Assembly: GCA_945865935.1 (NCBI GenBank)
Contig: CAMBFI010000005.1
Span: 101,641-165,640 of the forward strand
Reading direction: 5' to 3'
DNA length: 64,000 bases
Source: Bordetella parapertussis
GTDB taxonomy: Bacteria; Pseudomonadota; Gammaproteobacteria; Burkholderiales; Burkholderiaceae_B
Position 1 is the stretch's first letter. Each line of letters begins with the position of its first letter. Both the position numbers and the translations under genes were made by a program. Shown piece by piece: positions 57,730 through 64,000 of this stretch. The notes below the pieces were generated by a model, which saw nothing but the letters and a program-made list of their open reading frames with translations, was not told the DNA's origin and ran no database searches.

Positions 57730-58053
57730 TTATACGGTGAAAGATTCACCGCAACCGCAGGTGGCCTTCTCGTTGGGGTTACGGAATTTGAAGCCCTCGT
57801 TCAAGCCTTCTCGGGCGTAATCGAGTTCGGTACCGTCAAGGTATGACAGGCTTTTAGGATCAATAAACACTTTGACCCCAAAGCTTTCGAAGACTTGATC
57901 TTCGGCAGCGACTTCGTCGACATACTCGAGCTTATACGCCATGCCCGAGCAGCCCGTGGTGCGAACACCTAGGCGCAACCCAATCCCGCTGCCCCGCTTT
58001 TGCAGATATTTGCCGATGTGATCAGCTGCCTGCGACGTGAGTGTGACGGCCAT
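57730..58053 (-). CDS. iscA: A-type Fe-S carrier IscA
   Basis: The 107-residue protein has the three conserved Cys of A-type carriers: [13 protein letters not shown] near residue 35 and the C-terminal [19 protein letters not shown] is diagnostic. It carries Fe-S clusters or iron to target enzymes. It follows iscU by 2 bp. Confidence 0.96.
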   Translation of the reverse strand: MAVTLTSQAADHIGKYLQKRGSGIGLRLGVRTTGCSGMAYKLEYVDEVAAEDQVFESFGVKVFIDPKSLSYLDGTELDYAREGLNEGFKFRNPNEKATCGCGESFTV

Positions 58054-58055
58054 GA

Positions 58056-58439
58056 TTATCCCGTGTGCTTGTCTTTGTAGTCTTTGACCGCAGCTTTAAT
58101 TGCATCTTCGGCCAGAATAGAACAGTGTATCTTGACCGGAGGCAACGCAAGCTCTTCGGCAATTTGCGTATTGCGAATTGTCAATGCTTCGTCAAGTGTT
58201 TTGCCTTTGACCCACTCGGTCACGAGCGAACTCGAGGCAATCGCTGAGCCGCAGCCATAAGTCTTAAAGCGCGCATCTTCGATGATGCCTGCTTCATTGA
58301 CACGAATCTGCAGCTTCATGACGTCGCCACAGGCGGGCGCACCGACCATGCCGGTGCCGACCTGATCGTCACCCTTGTCGAAGCCACCCACGTTGCGGGG
58401 GTTCTCGTAGTGATCTAAAACTTTGTCGCTGTATGCCAT
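58056..58439 (-). CDS. iscU: Fe-S cluster scaffold IscU
   Basis: The 127-residue scaffold has Cys ligands in [10 protein letters not shown] (near residue 37), [12 protein letters not shown] (near 63) and [12 protein letters not shown] (near 106), the usual Asp two residues after the first Cys, and the HscA-binding [25 protein letters not shown] is the standard N-terminus. It lies 22 bp after iscS. Confidence 0.97.
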   Translation of the reverse strand: MAYSDKVLDHYENPRNVGGFDKGDDQVGTGMVGAPACGDVMKLQIRVNEAGIIEDARFKTYGCGSAIASSSLVTEWVKGKTLDEALTIRNTQIAEELALPPVKIHCSILAEDAIKAAVKDYKDKHTG

Positions 58440-58461
58440 GCTATTTCTCCGGCCGTAAGGT

Positions 58462-59673
58462 TCAGTGTGCAGACCACTGAACAGAATTCAAATCGATACC
58501 ATCTTTGGCCATTTCCCAAAGCGGCGACATATCGCGCAACTTACCCACGCGAGTCTTCAAGAGCTGAACTGCAAAGTCGATGTCTTTCTCGGTGGTGAAG
58601 CGCCCGATCGTAAAGCGAATCGAACTGTGTGCGAGCTCATCATTACGGCCTAGAGCGCGCAATACATATGAGGGCTCTAAGCTTGCCGAGGTGCAGGCAG
58701 AGCCACTCGACACAGCGAGTTCTTTAATCGCCATGATCAGGGACTCGCCCTCGACGTAGTTAAAGCTCACGTTCAGATTGTGTGGCACGCGGTGATCTAA
58801 GTCACCGTTGAGGTACACCTCTTCGATCTGCGACAAACCTGCCCACAAGCGATCGCGCAACATGCGAACGCGCTCGTTTTCAGTGCCCATTTCGGCTTGC
58901 GCCAGCGCAAAGGCTTCGCCCATGCCGACGATCTGGTGTGTGGCCAAGGTGCCCGAACGGAAGCCACGCTCGTGGCCACCACCGTGCATTTGCGCCTCGA
59001 TACGGATCCGTGGCTTGCGACGCACGTACAACGCACCAATTCCTTTTGGACCATACGTCTTGTGCGCACAAAACGACATCAGATCAACTTTCAGTGTCTG
59101 CAGATCGATGGCGACCTTACCCGTCGCTTGCGCTGCATCGACATGGAAAATGATGTTTTTAGAGCGGCAGATTTCGCCCAGCGTTGCGATGTCTTGAATC
59201 ACGCCGATTTCATTATTCACAAACATCACCGATACCAATACGGTATCAGGACGCAGTGCGGCGTTGAAGGCCTCAAGACTGATCAAGCCGTTTTCTTGCA
59301 CATCGAGGTAAGTGACTTCAAACCCTTGACGCTCGAGTTCGCGACAGGGATCTAAAACAGCTTTGTGCTCGGTTTTAATCGTAATGATGTGCTTGCCGCG
59401 CTCTGCATAAAAACCAGCAGCACCTTTGATCGCAAGGTTATTTGACTCGGTTGCACCCGAAGTCCAGACGATCTCGCGCGGGTCAGCGTTGACCAGCGAC
59501 GCAACCTGTGCACGCGCGTGCTCGACGGCCTCTTCGGCTTCCCAACCATAGGCGTGGCTACGTGAGGCAGGGTTACCTGCGCGCTCGTACAACCAGGGGA
59601 CCATTTTGTCGACCACACGGGGATCAACAGGCGTAGTGGCCGAGTAATCAAAATAAATGGGACGCATTGACAT
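58462..59673 (-). CDS. iscS: Cysteine desulfurase IscS
   Basis: The 403-residue PLP enzyme mobilises sulfur from cysteine. It has [14 protein letters not shown] at the N-terminus, the PLP Lys in [18 protein letters not shown] near residue 205, and the reactive Cys in [17 protein letters not shown] near 328. Its length and motifs match IscS, not SufS. The persulfide serves IscU, thio-tRNA and potentially selenium metabolism. Confidence 0.97.
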   Translation of the reverse strand: MSMRPIYFDYSATTPVDPRVVDKMVPWLYERAGNPASRSHAYGWEAEEAVEHARAQVASLVNADPREIVWTSGATESNNLAIKGAAGFYAERGKHIITIKTEHKAVLDPCRELERQGFEVTYLDVQENGLISLEAFNAALRPDTVLVSVMFVNNEIGVIQDIATLGEICRSKNIIFHVDAAQATGKVAIDLQTLKVDLMSFCAHKTYGPKGIGALYVRRKPRIRIEAQMHGGGHERGFRSGTLATHQIVGMGEAFALAQAEMGTENERVRMLRDRLWAGLSQIEEVYLNGDLDHRVPHNLNVSFNYVEGESLIMAIKELAVSSGSACTSASLEPSYVLRALGRNDELAHSSIRFTIGRFTTEKDIDFAVQLLKTRVGKLRDMSPLWEMAKDGIDLNSVQWSAH

Positions 59674-59736
59674 ATGTGAATCCTGAATCTGAAATCGTTA
59701 AGCTTTGACTATTGCGCTCAAACTTCGCTCTAAACT

Positions 59737-60255
59737 TTAGGCTGTCGCTGGCGCTGGCTGCTTGACCGCCGATGCACTGGAGCCCACGACGTTTACGCGA
59801 ACTCCAGCAGCTTGGTTGGCTTCTTGCAGTTGCCGCACGCGCTGCTGATCCACCAGATCTTGCAACGAAACGGAGTCCAGAAAATCAACCATTTTGCGGT
59901 TAAGCGTTGACCAGAGCTCATGCGTCATACAGATGCCTGGTTTGCCATCTGTACCGCTCGCACAGTCCGTCTTGCCACCACAGTTTGTGGCGTCAATCGG
60001 TTCATCCACTGCAAAAATGATGTCCGCGACCGTAATGGTGCGACCTAAGCGAGCGAGCGTATAACCGCCGCCTGGTCCGCGCACACTTTCCACGAGTTCG
60101 TGGCGGCGCAGCTTGCCAAACAACTGTTCTAAATACGACAGGGAGATATTCTGGCGTTGGCTGATTGCAGACAGCGTGACCGGACCACTTTGCTGGCGCA
60201 TGGCCAGATCAATCATGGCGGTGACCGCAAATCGTCCTTTTGTAGTGAGCCTCAT
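59737..60255 (-). CDS. iscR: Fe-S-sensing transcription regulator IscR
   Basis: The 172-residue Rrf2 repressor has a winged helix (MRLTTKGRFAVTAMIDLAMR, LSAISQRQNISLSYLEQLF) and a cluster-binding loop with Cys92, Cys98 and Cys109 plus His112. Compared with E. coli IscR (Cys 92, 98, 104, His107), the loop is five residues longer (CASGTDGKPGIC). With a [2Fe-2S] cluster it represses the isc operon. The ATG at 60255 is chosen over the frame opening at 60285. A good IscR site lies upstream. Confidence 0.95.
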   Translation of the reverse strand: MRLTTKGRFAVTAMIDLAMRQQSGPVTLSAISQRQNISLSYLEQLFGKLRRHELVESVRGPGGGYTLARLGRTITVADIIFAVDEPIDATNCGGKTDCASGTDGKPGICMTHELWSTLNRKMVDFLDSVSLQDLVDQQRVRQLQEANQAAGVRVNVVGSSASAVKQPAPATA

Positions 60256-60314
60256 GACGAAATCCTTAATAGAGAAACATGGCAAATAATTGGCTTACCC
60301 GACTAAACAACTCA

Positions 60315-60349
60315 AGTATAACTAATTCCCGACTGTTTTACTAGGATAT
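60315..60349 (-). promoter_or_regulatory. iscR promoter with type 1 IscR binding site
   Basis: The stretch 60325-60349, read on the plus strand, is ATTCCCGACTGTTTTACTAG followed by GATAT. It fits the type 1 IscR consensus ATASYYGACTRWWWYAGTCRRSTAT at about 21 of 25 positions. A minus-strand TATACT (60315-60320) is a likely -10, so the IscR site covers the -35. Binding would repress transcription of iscR and the operon. Confidence 0.7.
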
Positions 60350-60386
60350 ACCCTTAAGACCCTAGGGGAATTAGCCCCAGATGAAG

Positions 60387-60413
60387 AAAAACCGCGCTCG
60401 GGCGCGGTTTTTT
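60387..60413 (-). terminator. Terminator after the low-molecular-weight phosphatase gene
   Basis: CCGCGC (60392-60397) pairs with GCGCGG (60402-60407), flanked by A-run and T-run (60387-60391 and 60408-60412). On the minus strand the hairpin is followed by TTTTTC, ending the phosphatase transcript 45 bp after its stop. The T-run on the plus strand makes it bidirectional in form. Confidence 0.85.
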
Positions 60414-60458
60414 CAATCAACTAGCTTCACTATGGCAGCTGTGCACCGCCGTGTCGGG

Positions 60459-60947
60459 TCAAGCCGCCTGATACTGCGTCACGCGTTTGCGAACGAGTTC
60501 AAGCACGCCCTGACAGGCGTCTTCGAGGTAATCTAATACTTTACCAAAGCCTTCTGGGCCACCGTAATAAGGATCAGGCACTGTGGCTTCTTCGTACTCA
60601 TTGGCGAAGCGCATCAGCAACATCAGCTTATGGTGATGAGGCTTGGGACACTGTTGTTGCAACGCAGAAAGATTTTCCCAATCCATTGCCAAAATCAGGT
60701 CGAACTCGCGGAAATCGTCAGCGGTAATCTGGCGAGCTTCCGTTCGAGTAATCTCGTAACCCCGTTTTCGGGCAGCAACCTGCGCGCGGGCGTCTGGAGC
60801 TTCGCCAACGTGGAAGTTATGGGTACCGGCAGAATCAATGCCCACGACGTCTGAAAGACCCGCGTCATTGATAAGGTGGCGAAAAACGCCTTCAGCACTG
60901 GGCGACCGGCAGATATTGCCCATGCATACGAAGAGGACTTTTGTCAT
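60459..60947 (-). CDS. Low-molecular-weight protein-tyrosine-phosphatase
   Basis: The 162-residue protein has the P-loop FVCMGNICRSPSAEG with nucleophile Cys8 and Arg14, and the general acid Asp125 in VPDPYYGG. It is a complete and typical member. Small-phosphatase genes next to iscR are familiar in betaproteobacteria. It is not in an exopolysaccharide cluster, so a Wzb-like role is not indicated. Its terminator separates it from iscR. Confidence 0.92.
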   Translation of the reverse strand: MTKVLFVCMGNICRSPSAEGVFRHLINDAGLSDVVGIDSAGTHNFHVGEAPDARAQVAARKRGYEITRTEARQITADDFREFDLILAMDWENLSALQQQCPKPHHHKLMLLMRFANEYEEATVPDPYYGGPEGFGKVLDYLEDACQGVLELVRKRVTQYQAA

Positions 60948-61164
60948 AATGATGCCATTGTGCGGGAAAACCCGTAACGTGTCTAGAGTTTTTTTCTTAA
61001 CAATGAATGCGTCAGAAAATAAACAATTTTAAATAAAAATCAATACATTCAATGCTTTATAACACTTACCTCATGTTATATTTAACTTTTAACAAAAAAA
61101 TAAATCAATTTTTTTACTGAAATAACTGTCTTTTATGCACCGCGATATGGCAAAACCGAGACAA
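60948..61164. other. AT-rich intergenic region, probable promoter of the phosphatase gene
   Basis: These 217 bp between the phosphatase start and the uvrB stop are far more AT-rich than their surroundings, with runs of A and T around 61090-61120. No ORF, tRNA or clear repeat is seen. It most likely holds the phosphatase promoter and the uvrB 3' end. Confidence 0.5.
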
Positions 61165-63363
<2,199 letters not shown>

Positions 63364-63489
63364 GCTAGACTTATTCGGGTAAGCCCTTGGATTTGGGCTG
63401 AACCGTACATTATGTTCCGTCCAGCGCAAAGCGTCCACCCCAAACTCGAACACCCCTATTTTTCCTCCTTTGATTGTCATCATCTCAAT

Positions 63490-64000
63490 ATGAGCACCCT
63501 CTTTCAATCCGTCGAACTTGCCCCCCGTGACCCGATCTTGGGCCTCAACGAACAATTCAATGCGGATCCCCGCAGCACCAAGGTCAATCTAGGCGTGGGC
63601 GTCTATTACGACGACAACGGCAAGATCCCTCTGCTCGCCGCCGTACACAAAGCCGAAGTGGCGCGTGTCGAAGCTGCAGCCGCGCGTGGCTACCTGCCGA
63701 TCGAAGGGATTGCTGGCTACAACAAAGGCGCCCAAGAGCTCGTGCTGGGCAAGAATTCTTCACTGATTGCAGACGGTCGCGTGTTGACGATGCAAGCCTT
63801 AGGCGGCACCGGTGCACTCAAAATCGGTGCAGACTTTATTAAGCAACTTGTGCCAGACGCCAAGGTTGCGATCAGCGACCCGAGCTGGGAAAACCACCGC
63901 GCCTTGTTTGAACGCGCGGGCTTCGACGTCGTGAACTACCCCTACTACGACGCAGCCACGCATGGCTTGAATTTCAAAGGCATGCTCGATGCCCTGCGCA
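63490..64000 (+). CDS. Aromatic/aspartate aminotransferase, N-terminal part (cut by window edge)
   Basis: The frame opens at ATG 63490 and runs to the window end with 170 codons. It starts [20 protein letters not shown] and shows [52 protein letters not shown] and [14 protein letters not shown]. This is the AspC/TyrB family (class I aminotransferase); the PLP Lys lies beyond the window. TyrB and AspC cannot be separated from this part. It diverges from uvrB. Confidence 0.92.
   Translation, partial: MSTLFQSVELAPRDPILGLNEQFNADPRSTKVNLGVGVYYDDNGKIPLLAAVHKAEVARVEAAAARGYLPIEGIAGYNKGAQELVLGKNSSLIADGRVLTMQALGGTGALKIGADFIKQLVPDAKVAISDPSWENHRALFERAGFDVVNYPYYDAATHGLNFKGMLDALR

Overview
The window is chromosomal DNA of a Gram-negative betaproteobacterium, most likely Burkholderiales and probably Alcaligenaceae (Bordetella/Achromobacter relatives). 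This placement is inferred from gene content and protein sequence, because no database search was possible. It rests on a Bug-type solute receptor, a two-domain NadE followed by a PII gene, an rpfE-like gene next to recJ, a surE-pcm-nlpD run, and an isc operon of the iscRSUA-hscBA-fdx type. Genes are tightly packed, often with 1-20 bp overlaps. I see no insertion sequence, prophage, CRISPR array or rRNA. No gene-free stretch exceeds 300 bp; the longest are 60948-61164 and 42504-42708.

Layout. 1-4.9 kb: ppiD (cut by the window edge), ugpQ, rlmJ, an RluF-like pseudouridine synthase and ubiC. 4.9-15 kb: a formate dehydrogenase and selenocysteine locus on the minus strand, in the order fdoG (in-frame UGA plus SECIS hairpin), fdoH, fdoI, terminator, fdhE, selA, selB, tRNA-Sec, a lipoyl/GcvH-like gene and a DsrE-like gene. 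The locus holds both the selenoenzyme and most of the machinery that decodes its UGA; selD is not in the window. The lipoyl-protein/DsrE pair at its tail is the least explained part of the window. 15-19 kb: gamma-glutamyltransferase-like protein, PII and NadE. 18.8-28.8 kb: argH, rlmD, a Spy-like periplasmic protein, a PolB-like exonuclease, nlpD-pcm-surE, plsY, tsaD and a YbiT-type ABC-F ATPase.

29-37.8 kb: an AGCS amino-acid/Na+ symporter, an LdcA-like carboxypeptidase, tadA, a HAD phosphatase, a methyltransferase, a YeeZ-like SDR protein, greB, an RNase AM-like PHP protein, an alpha/beta hydrolase and a Bug receptor. 37.9-47.2 kb: comEC, an OmpR/EnvZ-type two-component system divergent from a His/Gly-rich periplasmic protein, metC-like, tatD, lolD and lolC/E. 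47.2-53.3 kb: rpfE-like, recJ, prfB (programmed +1 frameshift), an SDR and lysS. 53.3-60.3 kb: the isc Fe-S operon under a good match to a type 1 IscR site, followed on the same strand by an HpcH/HpaI aldolase and hydroxypyruvate isomerase. 60.4-64 kb: low-molecular-weight phosphatase, uvrB and the start of an aromatic/aspartate aminotransferase.

Functional links. The isc operon builds Fe-S clusters of the kind needed by FdoG, FdoH and RlmD in this window. SelA, SelB and tRNA-Sec serve FdoG, and FdhE matures that enzyme. Several start codons differ from the longest open frame, and are moved where a Shine-Dalgarno site or family alignment decides.
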